Shown: piece after piece, positions 31,453 through 31,651 of the stretch | Position numbering within the stretch: position 1 is the first letter of the stretch | Layout: every line of letters begins with the position of its first letter | Source of the DNA: an uncultured Aquincola sp. | GTDB lineage: Bacteria > Pseudomonadota > Gammaproteobacteria > Burkholderiales > Burkholderiaceae | NCBI GenBank assembly: GCA_937883885.1 | Contig: CAKZXL010000235.1 | Coordinates: forward strand, 1-31,651 | Length of the DNA: 31,651 nt | Reading direction: 5' to 3' | Made by a program: the position numbers and the translations under genes | The notes under the pieces: generated by a model | What the model was told of the DNA's origin: nothing | Database searches by the model: none | What the model saw: the letters and a program-made list of their open reading frames with translations, nothing else

Positions 31453-31651
31453 ATGACCGACACCGACAACGCCAGCAGCAGCCGCCGGCCCGAAGACCCG
31501 ATCCCCACCAGCGTGGACACCGACGACCCGGACGTGGTGCGCTACTGGTGCGAGGCCTTGGGCGTGACCATCGAGCAGCTGCAGGAAGCCGTGCTGGCCG
31601 CCGGCACCGACCCGGCCGCCGTGCGCCAGCACTTCCTGCAGCAAGGCAGCA
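31453..31651 (+). CDS. DUF3606 family protein, 5' part (cut by window edge)
   Basis: An open frame starting at ATG 31453 with AGGAG 6 nt upstream; 66 codons are visible and no stop is reached. After a polar N terminus (MTDTDNASSSRRPEDPIP) comes VDTDDPDVVRYWCEALGVTIEQLQEAV, which matches the DUF3606 pattern (small proteins of about 60-80 residues, function unknown, common in proteobacteria). It is divergent from the acyltransferase. Confidence 0.8.
   Translation, partial: MTDTDNASSSRRPEDPIPTSVDTDDPDVVRYWCEALGVTIEQLQEAVLAAGTDPAAVRQHFLQQGS

Noticed and set aside
1..31651. CRISPR arrays, insertion sequences, phage genes, tRNA or rRNA genes
   Set aside because: No regularly spaced repeats, transposase or integrase motifs, or recognisable tRNA/rRNA sequence were seen.

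Overview
The window is about 70% G+C with dense, often overlapping genes. Bug/TctC-type binding proteins, a XoxF-type quinoprotein and pqqABCDE point to a betaproteobacterium of the order Burkholderiales, probably near the Rubrivivax/Leptothrix/Methylibium group; this placement is inferred from gene content only. About 28 kb of the 31.6 kb looks like one functional island for PQQ-dependent, probably lanthanide-dependent, alcohol (methanol-type) oxidation in the periplasm.

Layout: (1) 2-670, the end of a DUF4143-type ATPase. (2) 690-7161, a leftward operon of seven genes: ABC ATPase, YVTN beta-propeller, ABC substrate-binding protein, ABC-2 permease (the PQQ-associated ABC set, like PedA1A2BC of Pseudomonas putida), a Tat-exported TctC/Bug protein, a histidine kinase and a LuxR-type regulator; from the propeller onward each gene overlaps the next by 4-8 nt. 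(3) 7162-7642, a 481-nt divergent control region with several palindromes. (4) 7643-17672, a rightward operon: xoxF, a cytochrome c (xoxG-like), xoxJ, a trypsin-like protease with C-terminal repeats, two unknown exported Cys-containing proteins, an intact zinc metallohydrolase, a fused SoxYZ-like carrier, a second YVTN propeller, an MxaD-like SRPBCC protein and a second metallohydrolase-fold lipoprotein that has lost most metal ligands. (5) 17714-22941, leftward: a c-di-GMP phosphodiesterase response regulator (HD-GYP) and a 1368-residue hybrid sensor kinase. (6) 23010-26293, leftward pqqABCDE. (7) 26466-29346, rightward: an alpha/beta hydrolase (prolyl aminopeptidase type) translationally coupled to a second kinase/LuxR-regulator pair. 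(8) 29453-31651, ordinary flanking genes: a small membrane protein, an EthD protein, an acyltransferase and the start of a DUF3606 protein.

How it fits together: pqqA-E make PQQ; XoxF uses PQQ plus a lanthanide (its Asp-x-Asp motif is present) and passes electrons to the small cytochrome c; XoxJ and MxaD-like proteins are accessory factors; the ABC set is of the kind tied to lanthanide uptake; the SoxYZ-like carrier with metallohydrolases is the so-called quinoprotein relay system, whose cargo is unknown. Two kinase/regulator pairs, a hybrid kinase and an HD-GYP protein supply unusually heavy regulation. The most interesting points are the metal-site-dead hydrolase beside an intact paralogue, the TctC protein fused by translation to a kinase that has almost no sensor domain, the protease and two unknown exported proteins inside the xox operon, and a triple CATGAA motif upstream of pqqA.
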